DNA of 59,366 bases from Shouchella shacheensis (GCF_001484965.1 NZ_LLYY01000027.1:1-59366); one strand, 5' to 3'. Counted from the stretch's first letter, positions 25,491 through 35,795 are shown. Translations and numbers: made by a program. The notes: generated by a model not told the origin, from the sequence alone.

Positions 25491-26429
25491 TTATTGATCT
25501 CCATACAGTGCGTCTTTCAAATGACCGCACATCTCTTCAAACGCTTCGTTCGCCCTTGGAACAAGAGCATAATAATTCACGAACCCATGGGGCATATCTT
25601 CTTCCAGCTTATATGTCACTGGAACACCTGCTTCTTCTAATCGCTTGGCATAGTCCCTGCCACTGTCACGTAACGGATCATACTGGGCGGTAACAATATG
25701 GGTGCCAGGCAGTTGGGTTAAATCTTCTGCGATCATTGGGCGGTACAGAGGATCGTTCAGCGCTTCCTTGTTCTGAATGTATTGCTCCTGAAACCACCCG
25801 CTTAATTTTGCTGGCAGGAGAGGGGCCTCGGCATTCTCTGTCATCGAGGCGGGATGCCTCTCCAAAAAACCAACGGAAGGATAGATTAATAGCTGATAGC
25901 AGACGTTAGGCCCTTCCCGGTCGCGCGCTTGCAGGGCGGTAACCGCAGCCAGGTTCCCTCCCGCGCTATCGCCAGCAAGAGCAATCTTCTCTTTTTTGAT
26001 GCCAAGTGAGCCGGCATGCTCCGCCACCCATTTCAGTGCTTCATAGGCGTCCTCTACGGCAGCCGGAAAAGGCGACTCTGGCGCTAAACGGTAATCAACA
26101 GAAAGTACGGCCGCCCCCGTCCGATTGGCGAGCACACGGCACACCGGGTCATGGGACTGAATACTCCCAGCAACGAACCCTCCCCCGTGGTAAAACACGA
26201 TCGCCGGCAGGGGCTCTGTCTTCTCTGGCTTGTAGATGCGGAGGTTGATCGTTCGACCTGACAAATCCATCGTGCGATCTGAAACATCCGCCACTTCCTC
26301 CACCGCAGGCATTCGTTCCGCTGCCTCGTCCATTCCCTCTCGCATGAGTTGTGGACTGAGATTGGTTAGATCATCCGTCATCAACGGCAATTGCTCAAGA
26401 ACTTCTTTCATTCTCTGATTCATGGTCAT
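25491..26429 (-). CDS. Alpha/beta hydrolase, hormone-sensitive-lipase-like esterase
   Basis: 312 residues. The oxyanion-hole motif HGGGF (residues about 80-84), nucleophile Ser in GDSAGGN (about 153-159), Asp in AQYDPLRD (about 250) and His in MPHGFVNYY (about 286) form a complete HSL-type triad. It would hydrolyse short-chain carboxylic esters in the cytoplasm. The start ATG follows GGGAGGG. It stands alone between terminators. Confidence 0.9.
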   Translation of the reverse strand: MTMNQRMKEVLEQLPLMTDDLTNLSPQLMREGMDEAAERMPAVEEVADVSDRTMDLSGRTINLRIYKPEKTEPLPAIVFYHGGGFVAGSIQSHDPVCRVLANRTGAAVLSVDYRLAPESPFPAAVEDAYEALKWVAEHAGSLGIKKEKIALAGDSAGGNLAAVTALQARDREGPNVCYQLLIYPSVGFLERHPASMTENAEAPLLPAKLSGWFQEQYIQNKEALNDPLYRPMIAEDLTQLPGTHIVTAQYDPLRDSGRDYAKRLEEAGVPVTYKLEEDMPHGFVNYYALVPRANEAFEEMCGHLKDALYGDQ

Positions 26430-26594
26430 GATTTTGCCCTCCCACTTGTAACCGTTTTTCCAATAACGTTCTATTCCCTACTCGTTTGCTTTTGAAACCG
26501 TTATAAGGCAAGTTGGGCGCACTTTCCGTATGCATCCAGTCCAAAAAACACGTATAATATCCTTAACCCTTTAAATAGAAAGGAACCACTTTAT

Positions 26595-26786
26595 ATGAAC
26601 GGTCAAAACCGAAAGAATATCCAGCCGGGTGCACACGTGCAGATTGTCCTAAAACGAGACCAGCGCAGCGGCAAGTTGACGGAAGGCGTTGTGAAGGACC
26701 TTCTGACAAAGTCTCCTTCTCACCCCCACGGCATTAAGGTTCGCTTGGAAGACGGACAAGTCGGTCGAGTGAAGCATATTTTATAG
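26595..26786 (+). CDS. ywbE: YwbE-family small protein
   Basis: 63 residues matching the YwbE/DUF2196 family: NIQPGAHVQIVLKRDQRSG, then LTEGVVKDLLTKSPSHPHG and KVRLEDGQVGRVKHI. Predicted small beta barrel with a basic surface; function unknown although nucleic-acid binding has been suggested by the fold. AAAGGAACC precedes the ATG. A terminator follows, and immediately after it a DnaA-box cluster. Confidence 0.88.
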   Translation: MNGQNRKNIQPGAHVQIVLKRDQRSGKLTEGVVKDLLTKSPSHPHGIKVRLEDGQVGRVKHIL

Positions 26787-26792
26787 TCATGA

Positions 26793-26827
26793 GAAAGAGC
26801 TGCTTTGTATAAGAACAGCTCTTTCTT
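26793..26827 (+). terminator. Terminator of ywbE
   Basis: GAAAGAGCTG pairs with CAGCTCTTTC four bases after the stop; the T-rich tail is short and runs into the first DnaA-like box. Confidence 0.7.
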
Positions 26828-26945
26828 GTGTATAAAAGTGTGCACAAGCATTATCTATCCACATAATCAACATATCTATACACAGTTCCAGCAATTCCAT
26901 CCCCAAACCAATGATTTTATCCACATATCCTCTACTACATCCACA
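26827..26945. promoter_or_regulatory. DnaA-box cluster
   Basis: Six nonamers similar to TTATNCACA in 119 bases: 26827-26835 and 26839-26847 on the minus strand (TTATACACA, exact; TTGTGCACA, one mismatch), then on the plus strand 26855-26863 (CTATCCACA, one), 26876-26884 (CTATACACA, one), 26917-26925 (TTATCCACA, exact) and 26937-26945 (ACATCCACA, two). The surroundings are AT-rich and gene-free. In B. subtilis, chromosomal DnaA-box clusters away from oriC titrate DnaA and restrain initiation; that role here is inference. Confidence 0.7.
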
Positions 26946-26998
26946 GTTTTTACATACAAAAAACTGACCCAAGGCATTCCCTCAGGCCAGCTTTTCCT

Positions 26999-28528
26999 TT
27001 ATTTCCTTGAGATCCCCTGCTCCACCGCCAATTTCCGTGCAATTTTCGGCGCGTGCCAAATGGAGGGGGTGAGTAAAATCGAGACGGGCACTGCTGTAAT
27101 GACAATGAAGGATTGCAGCGCATCAATGCCACCATCGCCAATAAAGACGAGAATCGCCGCAATCGCCCCCATCACGAGCGCCCAGAAGACGCGTATGGGT
27201 TTGGGCGGATTTTCATCCCCCGTCACGCTCATTGAAATCGAATACGTCATGGAATCAGCCGTCGTAATGACAAAGAGAATCGCTAGCACTAGAAACACAA
27301 ATGGCATGATTTGCCCCAGAGGCATTTGTCCGGCAATGGCAATAATGGCTGCTGGTAACCCTCCTTCAAAAAGCGGCGCCGAGATAATGCCCGGGTCATT
27401 CATCTCATAGAAGATCCCTGAACCGCCAACGACGGTGAACCAAAAGTTCGTTACGATTGGCGAGATAATGGCCACGGCAAGCACAATCTCACGGATCGTT
27501 CGCCCGCGCGAAATCCGGGCAATCAGCATGATCATCATTGGTCCAAAGCCAATAAACCAGGCAAAGAAAAAGAGCATCCACGCCCCAAGCCATGCATTGT
27601 CCCCTCGGTACGTATTTAAGGTGAGATAGTGGTTCACCTGGTATCCGAAGGAAGAAACAAACGAATCAATAATAAAAGCCCCCGGACCGAAAAGAAGCAG
27701 GAAGCCCGCAAGAATTAATACGATGATAATATTCATTTTGCTGAGCCACTGAATGCCCCTGTGAACCCCAGTTAATGCGGAAATAATCGTAATCAAAATG
27801 AGAAAACCAATGACAGCCAGCTGAACAGGAAAACCGTCTGTTAAAGCAAACAGGGAATTCATGCCGTAGCTGACTTGTAAGCTCAAAATTCCGATCGGCC
27901 CAATCGTTCCTGCCGCGACCGAGATAATGCAAAAAGCATCAATGAAAATTCCGAGAGGATGGGTCGCGATTTTCTCACCGAAGAACGGGTAGAGCATAGA
28001 CCTGGGTTTCATTGGCATCCCCTTGTGATAATGCGCGTACATCATGACAATGGCGCCCGTTGTGCCAAGCACGGCCCAAGCCGCCATCCCCCAACTAACG
28101 TAACTTTGAGCAAGGGCTGGAATGACCGCTTCAGGCGAGCCATTGTCGATGCCGCTATGCACGGGCGGCACATCCATAAAATAGTACATCGGTTCTGCCG
28201 CTGCCCAGAAGACACCCCCACCCCCGAGCAATGAGATACAAATAACCGAGATCCAGCGAAAATAGCTCATTTCAATCGTATTGGTTTTTCCAAGTTTTAC
28301 TTTTCCGTACTTGGAACACGCGAGAAAAAGCGAAACACCGAACATGGCGAGCAGCATCACTTGCCAGAACGCCCCAAAATACCTTACCGAATAATCAAAG
28401 CCTGCGTTGACATAAGCAGAAACGGCTCCTACATCTACAATCGATGCCGCAACAAACAAGAGCAACAGTCCTCCGCTTATGGCAAACACAGGCCAGTCGA
28501 TGTTCCACTTCGTTAACTTATTTTTCAT
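26999..28528 (-). CDS. BCCT-family transporter
   Basis: About 509 residues, 12 spans, betaine-choline-carnitine transporter family. The signature after span 8 reads FAWFIGFGPMMIMLIARISR with RGRTIREI. Canonical betaine carriers have several Trp in this segment; here most are Phe (WMLFFFAWFIGF), so the substrate may differ from glycine betaine. ATG 28528 after GGAAAGGACGG is chosen over a longer frame to 28585. Ion-coupled uptake of a quaternary amine or related osmolyte is most likely. Confidence 0.88.
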   Translation of the reverse strand: MKNKLTKWNIDWPVFAISGGLLLLFVAASIVDVGAVSAYVNAGFDYSVRYFGAFWQVMLLAMFGVSLFLACSKYGKVKLGKTNTIEMSYFRWISVICISLLGGGGVFWAAAEPMYYFMDVPPVHSGIDNGSPEAVIPALAQSYVSWGMAAWAVLGTTGAIVMMYAHYHKGMPMKPRSMLYPFFGEKIATHPLGIFIDAFCIISVAAGTIGPIGILSLQVSYGMNSLFALTDGFPVQLAVIGFLILITIISALTGVHRGIQWLSKMNIIIVLILAGFLLLFGPGAFIIDSFVSSFGYQVNHYLTLNTYRGDNAWLGAWMLFFFAWFIGFGPMMIMLIARISRGRTIREIVLAVAIISPIVTNFWFTVVGGSGIFYEMNDPGIISAPLFEGGLPAAIIAIAGQMPLGQIMPFVFLVLAILFVITTADSMTYSISMSVTGDENPPKPIRVFWALVMGAIAAILVFIGDGGIDALQSFIVITAVPVSILLTPSIWHAPKIARKLAVEQGISRK

Positions 28529-28718
28529 GGACCGTCCTTTCCTCTCAAGGAGAGAGCCTGCACCTGCAGGATAGTATCGTCTCAACTCATCATCGATGAA
28601 ACGAATGACTTATTGTAACAGGAACTTTCAAAGACGGGAAGCGGAATTGTAAATGTACCTATTCTTGCTATGATTGGAATATTTAGTTTTTACAGTTGCT
28701 TCAAATGGACTTCATGCC

Positions 28719-28749
28719 AAAAAACCCCAACTCTTTATGAATCGGGGTT
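28719..28749 (-). terminator. Terminator of the DJ-1/PfpI gene
   Basis: On the minus strand AACCCC pairs with GGGGTT and is followed by TTTTTTGG. Confidence 0.7.
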
Positions 28750-28766
28750 CCTTCCAAGGGGCTCTA

Positions 28767-29435
28767 TTAATTTAACGTCTCGATAAACCCTTTTGCTACA
28801 CTGACAGAAGACTGCGGGTTTTGGCCTGTGACCAGCTTCCCATCCGTGACAACGTGCTCTTCCCAGTCTCCTTTGGCGGAGAAATTTGCGCCGAGGTCTC
28901 GGAGTTTGCTCTCAAGCAAGAACGGCATCTCGTTTTCAAGCTGCACTCCCCGTTCTTCTGAGTCCGTAAACGCAGAAACGTTCTTCCCCGCAACAAGATG
29001 TTCCCCGTTTGCAAGCACAACACCTGTCAAACCGGCAGGGCCGTGGCAAACCGCTCCAATACTCTTATCGGCTTCCGTGAAGTCCCTTAACAACTTTTGC
29101 AGATGGTGGTTATCAGGTAAGTCGAACATCGCCCCGTGCCCGCCTGGCAAGAAAATCCCATCATAATCGGCGGATTGAACGGTATCAATCGGCGCGGTAT
29201 TCTTAAGCCACTCGGCCAGTTCATGCCATTTTTCAGGCACTTCATTGTTATCGAGGCTATTTTCGTCAATCGTCGATTCCCCGCCGTCTGGACTGACAAC
29301 CGTCACTTCATAGCCTGCCGCACGCAACTCTTCGTATGGCTCCGCAAATTCGGACAACCAAAGCCCGGCTACATGGCCATTGCTCATCTTTCTTCCGTTT
29401 GTTACAACCATTACGATCTGTTTTTGTTCTGCCAC
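28767..29435 (-). CDS. DJ-1/PfpI-family protein (Hsp31-like, type 1 glutamine amidotransferase fold)
   Basis: 222 residues. The nucleophile elbow AVCHGPAGL (Cys at about 143) with the conserved Glu in LWLSEFAEPYEEL near residue 30 and GGHGAMFDL near 108 identify the Hsp31/YraA-like branch. These proteins repair glycated or stressed proteins or act as glyoxalase III. Monocistronic, with a good AAGGAGAG site and a terminator. Confidence 0.88.
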   Translation of the reverse strand: MAEQKQIVMVVTNGRKMSNGHVAGLWLSEFAEPYEELRAAGYEVTVVSPDGGESTIDENSLDNNEVPEKWHELAEWLKNTAPIDTVQSADYDGIFLPGGHGAMFDLPDNHHLQKLLRDFTEADKSIGAVCHGPAGLTGVVLANGEHLVAGKNVSAFTDSEERGVQLENEMPFLLESKLRDLGANFSAKGDWEEHVVTDGKLVTGQNPQSSVSVAKGFIETLN

Positions 29436-29483
29436 AGTGAATCTCTCCTTTACAGTTGGTCTATTCCCAAGAAGCAGCCCCCT

Positions 29484-30323
29484 TTAAACATCCACATCTG
29501 TAAAGAAAGACAATTCCTCTCCCTCATCTGTGCAAAACCCGGCTTTATCGCTGTTTCCACTCTCCATTTCACGTTGTGTCTCTTCCAATCGCCCTGCCAG
29601 AGCGGTTGCCTTCACCCGATAATTGTAAACGTCTCCGCCTATCTTCTGGCTTACATACACCTCCCAATAGGTGGCCCCCTCAGCCGGTATCTGTCCGTAG
29701 GCAACATCCGCCTGGCATCTCTCCTTTTTATACGGAATGAGTGGGAAACGAATGAATTGCTCGGCACCCCTCCGTGCAAAGGTTAAAAAGAGCTCTCCTC
29801 CTTCCAGTTTTTGATCCTGAACCGCGACAACGGTCGAAACCGTGTCCCTCATCCCGTGCGAGAATTCCACCACCTCGGCCTCAAGCTGGGCGCGACTTAC
29901 TTTCAATCGAAGCTCGCCCTCTTCTCGCTTGAACGAGAGCTGCTGCGCTTCTCGTAATTGGGGAAGAACATACGTGTTTCGGTTTTTTGCATACACGTCG
30001 TTGTTCATCAAAAGAGGAAAGCGCCTCTCCCCCTGCAAGACAATATGAAACGCCCATGTCCCGTTTGTTACCAGGTCCATGAGCGGAAAGCTGGCCTGAA
30101 AAGTATCCTTGGTCGCTAGCCATTCCAAGGGGCGAGAGAACGTCGTCGTCGATTCCTTTTTGCTTAAAACGAGCTGGGCGTCCTGCTTTTTATGAACGGT
30201 CTTTGGCCATTGTCCCTTTATATAACAGATCCGATCTTTTATCCAAAATTCTTCGATCTTCGCTTCCTCCGTTTGGTGTGCTTGACGGAACTTTGACCAC
30301 TTCGTTTGCAAAAATTTCCTCAT
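29484..30323 (-). CDS. Unknown protein with two repeated beta-rich domains
   Basis: About 279 residues from ATG 30323, which follows CAAGGAGAATC; a longer frame to 30398 is rejected. The sequence appears to contain two related beta-rich units, residues about 25-95 and 118-215, each ending in a segment with W or Y, aromatic strand and basic residues (GTWAFHIVL; TYWEVYVSQK). I do not recognise the family. The pattern recalls beta-sandwich linker domains of cell-wall glycosyltransferases, but no transferase part is present. Confidence 0.65.
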   Translation of the reverse strand: MRKFLQTKWSKFRQAHQTEEAKIEEFWIKDRICYIKGQWPKTVHKKQDAQLVLSKKESTTTFSRPLEWLATKDTFQASFPLMDLVTNGTWAFHIVLQGERRFPLLMNNDVYAKNRNTYVLPQLREAQQLSFKREEGELRLKVSRAQLEAEVVEFSHGMRDTVSTVVAVQDQKLEGGELFLTFARRGAEQFIRFPLIPYKKERCQADVAYGQIPAEGATYWEVYVSQKIGGDVYNYRVKATALAGRLEETQREMESGNSDKAGFCTDEGEELSFFTDVDV

Positions 30324-30398
30324 TCTTTGATTCTCCTTGAGCGAAAATGTTCGTATCTCAAGTGTAGCATCAATGTAGATTGGTAGCATTCTCAACAT

Positions 30399-30528
30399 CT
30401 TACTGATCGGCTTTTATGGCTCCCTTTGGCAGATCTCTTTTGCGCAACATGGGAATGAACCCTCATGCTCGTTGCCAGAATCGCCGTTAGGGGGTTGGCT
30501 CAGGCATGTAGCGACTCGAATGGGGACT
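30399..30528. other. Gene-free stretch upstream of the repeat block
   Basis: No gene or signal recognised before the tandem repeats beginning at 30529. Confidence 0.4.
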
Positions 30529-30684
30529 GGCCCACGTGTGGCCTTTCTCTCACGAACATCGGAGGCACTCTCCCGCACATTTAGGCTTTCTCCTAGCAAG
30601 AGAGAACATCCTACCGTTCTGCCCCTTCCAAAGACAGAGGTCTGAAGAAGCTACAGAGGAGGGTAAGCAAAACAAGAGCACCCT
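30529..30684 (-). repeat. 21-nt tandem repeat block (copy C) with conserved tail
   Basis: Three decayed units reading SLNVRES and ASDVRER on the minus strand, followed by the tail TTTCTCCTAGCAAGA and the 25-base stretch at 30660-30684. Both tail parts match copy A at 495-680 in order and spacing, so A and C are copies of one ~180-base element. Confidence 0.65.
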
Positions 30685-30734
30685 TCAAGGCTCCCATCAT
30701 TAATGGAAATCCCTGTTTGCTGCCAAATGGTTCG

Positions 30735-31975
<1,241 letters not shown>

Positions 31976-33136
31976 GTGCAGAATCTTTACCAGGCATTTC
32001 AGGAACAATTTGAAACGAACGAACAACCCTCCCTTTTCTTCGCTCCAGGAAGAATCAACCTGATCGGCGAACACACTGACTACAATGGCGGGCACGTTTT
32101 GCCGGCTGCGATTTCTTTTGGTACCTATGCCCTGGGGCGAAAGCGAGAGGATCAGACCTTTCGTTTCTATTCTATGAATGCCACGGAAAGCGGTATCATC
32201 ACCTGTACTCTCGCTGATTTAAGCTATAATAACGACCACGACTGGGCCAACTATCCAAAGGGAATGATTAAGTATTTAGCGGAAAATGGACACCCGGTTG
32301 CCCATGGCGCCGATCTTTTGTTTTACGGAAATATCCCAAACGGTGCCGGCCTCTCCTCTTCGGCATCTATCGAAATGGCGACTGGCGTTCTGATCGAGGG
32401 TCTCTTTAATCAAGAAGTCGCTCGTCTCGATATGATTCAACTTGCTCAGAAAGTAGAAAACGAATACATCGGCGTCAATAGTGGGATTATGGATCAGTTT
32501 GCGGTCGGCATGGGGAGAGAGGATCACGCGATTCTTTTAAACTGCCAAACTCTCGACTACCACTACGCGCCGGTCAAGCTGGATCAGCACGCAATTGTGA
32601 TCATTAACACCAACAAGCAGCGCGCCCTTGCAGGCTCCAAATACAATGAACGTCGTTCGCAATGTGAACAAGCGCTTGCTGATTTACAACAGCAGCTTTC
32701 CATCGATAGCCTTGGCGAGCTATCGAGCGAACAATTTGAACAGCATAAGCATCTGATCCAGAGTGAGATCAATCGAAAGCGCGCCAAGCATGTCATTTAC
32801 GAAAATGAGCGGACACTGGAAGCGTTAAAACAGTTGCAAGCTGGGAACCTTAAAAGCTTCGGAACCTTGATGAATGAATCGCATCGGTCGCTCCAACAAG
32901 ATTATGAAGTGACGGGGCTGGAGCTCGATACGATTGTGCAAGCCGCCTGGGAAGGAAAAGGCGTGATCGGCGCACGTATGACCGGCGCTGGCTTTGGTGG
33001 GTGTGCGATTGCGATTGTGCAGAAGGATACCATTGATGATTTCCAGAAAAACACGAATCAAATGTATCGCGAAACCGTGGGCTACGACGCAACCTTTTAC
33101 ACCGCTGCGTTAGGCGACGGCGCCAAACAACTATGA
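31976..33136 (+). CDS. galK: Galactokinase
   Basis: Phosphorylates alpha-D-galactose to galactose 1-phosphate, first Leloir step. 386 residues, GHMP kinase: the galactokinase signature GRINLIGEHTDYNGG near residue 25, the ATP loop PNGAGLSSSASIE near 122, and GAGFGGCAIAIV near 345. GTG start follows GAGGGGG. Paired with galT after 15 bases. No galE lies in the window, so the epimerase must be elsewhere. Confidence 0.95.
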   Translation: MQNLYQAFQEQFETNEQPSLFFAPGRINLIGEHTDYNGGHVLPAAISFGTYALGRKREDQTFRFYSMNATESGIITCTLADLSYNNDHDWANYPKGMIKYLAENGHPVAHGADLLFYGNIPNGAGLSSSASIEMATGVLIEGLFNQEVARLDMIQLAQKVENEYIGVNSGIMDQFAVGMGREDHAILLNCQTLDYHYAPVKLDQHAIVIINTNKQRALAGSKYNERRSQCEQALADLQQQLSIDSLGELSSEQFEQHKHLIQSEINRKRAKHVIYENERTLEALKQLQAGNLKSFGTLMNESHRSLQQDYEVTGLELDTIVQAAWEGKGVIGARMTGAGFGGCAIAIVQKDTIDDFQKNTNQMYRETVGYDATFYTAALGDGAKQL

Positions 33137-33151
33137 AAAGGAGCAACCAAA

Positions 33152-34630
33152 ATGATTGATCAAACTCTAGCAAAACTGGTTCAAAAAGCGATGGACGTAA
33201 AGCTGATTGATAAAGCGGATCACCTCTATGTGCGCAACCAGATCATGAACCGTTTGCAGCTAGAGACTTTTCCTGAAAACATGGATGCAGCCACTGATGA
33301 GACGATTCCGAACTTGCTTGAGGACATCATCGGTTACGCAATCGAACAACACGTGATTGACGATGTTTTCGACGAGAAGGAGAGGCTTGCGGCCAACATC
33401 ATGAACTGCTTTTTGCCACGTCCCTCTGAGGTGAATGCGAGTTTCCAAGAAAAATATGCCGAGTCACCGCAAACAGCGACCGACTATTTTTACGAACTCA
33501 GCAAGAACAGCAACTACATCCAGATGAACCGGATCCGAAAAAACATTCATTTCAAAGCGGACACCAGATACGGCGAACTGGACATCACCATTAACTTATC
33601 GAAACCAGAAAAAGATCCCGCCCAAATCAAACGAGAACGGGAACTAAAGAAAACGGTGGATTATCCAAAGTGTTTACTCTGCGTGGAAAATGAAGGCTAT
33701 GCCGGGCGCACGGGCTATCCCGCACGCGCCAATCACCGTGTGATTCAGGTTCCACTTGGGGGAGAAAGTTGGTACCTGCAGTATTCCCCCTATGTTTATT
33801 ACAATGAACACAGCATTTTACTAGCCGAAGAACACCGGGACATGAAGATTGACAAACACGCTTTTGAACGACTGCTCACGTTCACGGACAAATTCCCCCA
33901 TTACTTTATCGGCTCCAATGCAGACTTGCCGATTGTCGGCGGTTCGATTTTAAGCCATGACCACTATCAGGCCGGTCGCTACGCGTTCCCCATGACGAAC
34001 GCGGACGAGGCTTTCTCCTTTGAGCTCAAGGGATTTAAAGAGATTTCTGCTTTTGTTTTAATATGGCCGTTATCTGTCATTCGTCTAAAGGGCTCGCATA
34101 AGGAACCGCTCATTCAAGCGGCAGATCACCTGCTACAAACGTGGAAACAGTATTCAGATGAAGACACGAATGTGAAAGCTTTCTCTGGAGATACGCCTCA
34201 TAATACGATCACGCCTATTGCCCGGATTCGCGAAGGCATGCATGAACTGGACCTCGTTTTGCGAAACAACCGCACGTCTAAAGAACACCCCATGGGGATT
34301 TTTCATCCACATGCCGATGTTCATCATATTAAAAAGGAAAATATCGGCCTCATTGAAGTCATGGGCCTTGCGGTGTTGCCAGCACGACTCAAGGAGGAAC
34401 TGGCTGAGATTAACCAGTTTTTACTTGGCGAACAAGCGGATGTGGCCGACTACCATCAGGAATGGGCCCGTCAACTGAAAGATTCGTACGGTACTCTTTC
34501 CAATCCCGAAGAGGCAGAGACAATCGTGCATCAGGAGTTGGGGAGAAAGTTCGAAAAGGTGCTTGAGGATGCAGGGGTATTTAAAGAGAAGCAGGCATTC
34601 GACCGTTTTATTCGCAGGGTAAATGGCTGA
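33152..34630 (+). CDS. galT: UDP-glucose-hexose-1-phosphate uridylyltransferase
   Basis: Transfers UMP from UDP-glucose to galactose 1-phosphate. At 492 residues it belongs to the long Firmicutes GalT class (not the 350-residue HIT-type). Visible are PKCLLCVENEGYAGR, GGSILSHDHYQAGRY with the His-x-His region, and HNTITPIAR. AAAAGGAG precedes the ATG. Forms the galKT operon with a strong terminator 25 bases later. Confidence 0.94.
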   Translation: MIDQTLAKLVQKAMDVKLIDKADHLYVRNQIMNRLQLETFPENMDAATDETIPNLLEDIIGYAIEQHVIDDVFDEKERLAANIMNCFLPRPSEVNASFQEKYAESPQTATDYFYELSKNSNYIQMNRIRKNIHFKADTRYGELDITINLSKPEKDPAQIKRERELKKTVDYPKCLLCVENEGYAGRTGYPARANHRVIQVPLGGESWYLQYSPYVYYNEHSILLAEEHRDMKIDKHAFERLLTFTDKFPHYFIGSNADLPIVGGSILSHDHYQAGRYAFPMTNADEAFSFELKGFKEISAFVLIWPLSVIRLKGSHKEPLIQAADHLLQTWKQYSDEDTNVKAFSGDTPHNTITPIARIREGMHELDLVLRNNRTSKEHPMGIFHPHADVHHIKKENIGLIEVMGLAVLPARLKEELAEINQFLLGEQADVADYHQEWARQLKDSYGTLSNPEEAETIVHQELGRKFEKVLEDAGVFKEKQAFDRFIRRVNG

Positions 34631-34654
34631 CTGTTTTCATTCCAAAAGCAAACG

Positions 34655-34692
34655 ACAAGCGGTCAGGCGATTGATTTCGCCTGACCGCTTGT
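34655..34692. terminator. Terminator between galT and the HAD gene
   Basis: ACAAGCGGTCAGGCGA pairs perfectly with TCGCCTGACCGCTTGT; serves both converging genes. Confidence 0.85.
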
Positions 34693-34712
34693 CTGCTGAT
34701 ACCTCAGATCGC

Positions 34713-35528
34713 TTAAACTGGTTTTAAGGCAAGATCGCGAATGGCGTGAGCAACGCCATTTTCATTGTTTGAGCCTGTATGGGCATCTGCAATTTCTTTC
34801 AGCTCTGGAATCGCATTCGCCATGGCAACGCCACAGCCGGCGTACTCCACCATCGTCAAGTCGTTCCCATTGTCCCCAATCGCGAGTACTTCCTCGCGGC
34901 CGTACCCCAATTTTTCCGCTAAATGCCGGACCGCATTTCCCTTGCTAACCTCTGGGTGGAGAATTTCCAGAAAGAACGGCGCGCTTTTGACCATCATATA
35001 TGTTTCCTTATAGGAAGCGGGAAGAGCTTTCATCGCTTGATCCAGCTTTTCCGATTCGTCCACAAACATGATTTTAGGAATGGCAATGTCATGAGGCGTT
35101 TCTTCAACCGTTTGATACGTTAGTGGCACCCCAGTTACATAGGACTCGTAAACGGTGTATGGACTGATGTGGCGGTTGGGTGTATAGACATTCTCCGAAT
35201 CAAAGTAATGCATCGGGGTCTTAAGCGTAAGGCTAAGCTCATAGATCTCCTTTAGTTCCTTATGCGTGAGCGAATGAGAGAGAACCACCTCCCCCGAATA
35301 GCTGTTTTGCACGAGCGCCCCATTATAAGCAATCACAAAGTCCCCTTCCTCTGTTAAGTTTAAATCATCGAGATACGATCGTACGCCGCCAATCGGGCGC
35401 CCTGTGCAAAGCACCACGTTTACTCCCTGAGATTTTGCCTCCCGTAAGGCGTCTTTCACTTCATTTGTCACTTCATGCTGATCGTTCAGTAGCGTCCCAT
35501 CCATATCAATCGCGATTAGCTTGTACAT
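34713..35528 (-). CDS. Cof-type HAD-IIB phosphatase
   Basis: About 271 residues. Motif I DMDGTLLND holds the nucleophile Asp, motif II LCTGRP, Lys in KGNAVRHLAEKLG and motif IV IGDNGNDLTMVEYAG. A C2b cap lies between. Such cytosolic phosphatases hydrolyse sugar phosphates or flavin mononucleotide. ATG 35528 after AGGAGAG is preferred to GTG 35537. Confidence 0.9.
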   Translation of the reverse strand: MYKLIAIDMDGTLLNDQHEVTNEVKDALREAKSQGVNVVLCTGRPIGGVRSYLDDLNLTEEGDFVIAYNGALVQNSYSGEVVLSHSLTHKELKEIYELSLTLKTPMHYFDSENVYTPNRHISPYTVYESYVTGVPLTYQTVEETPHDIAIPKIMFVDESEKLDQAMKALPASYKETYMMVKSAPFFLEILHPEVSKGNAVRHLAEKLGYGREEVLAIGDNGNDLTMVEYAGCGVAMANAIPELKEIADAHTGSNNENGVAHAIRDLALKPV

Positions 35529-35724
35529 ATGTTCCACTCTCCTACCACTAGCTCTTTCTTTCTATTATATACGACTTAGCCGTCTCACTTCCATTAAGGA
35601 GGTGTGGTGTGGGGACCTGGACTACGTTTGGCGCTAAATCCAAGCGTTGCCCCTTCCTTATACTTCGACTTTTTGCAACATGGTTACTCATTTTCCCAAC
35701 CAAAAAATCGACAAAATCTTTCAA

Positions 35725-35760
35725 AAAAGTTACCATTCAAAAAACTTTTCATGTTATACT
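35725..35760 (+). promoter_or_regulatory. Candidate promoter and dyad upstream of aimR-like gene
   Basis: AAAAGTT (35725-35731) and AACTTTT (35743-35749) are inverted repeats 11 bases apart, followed by a -10-like TATACT (35755-35760). The 9-mer TTCAAAAAA also occurs twice here. This could be an autoregulatory operator of the AimR-like protein; inference only. Confidence 0.4.
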
Positions 35761-35795
35761 TCAAGTAATTTAATACGAAGCTGAGGTGATGGCCT

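Noticed and set aside
26805-27410. 201-residue plus-strand frame over the DnaA-box cluster and the BCCT gene end
   Set aside because: It runs antisense to the BCCT gene and its start lies in the DnaA-box region; codon pattern and context favour the minus-strand gene.
30414-30599. 61-residue minus-strand frame over repeat block C
   Set aside because: It has no convincing ribosome site and its start is made of the dispersed repeat, so I treat it as extragenic.
35585-35766. About 55-codon plus-strand frame following AAGGAGGTG upstream of the aimR-like gene
   Set aside because: The peptide looks like non-coding translation, overlaps the likely promoter and dyad of the aimR-like gene, and ends within its leader.
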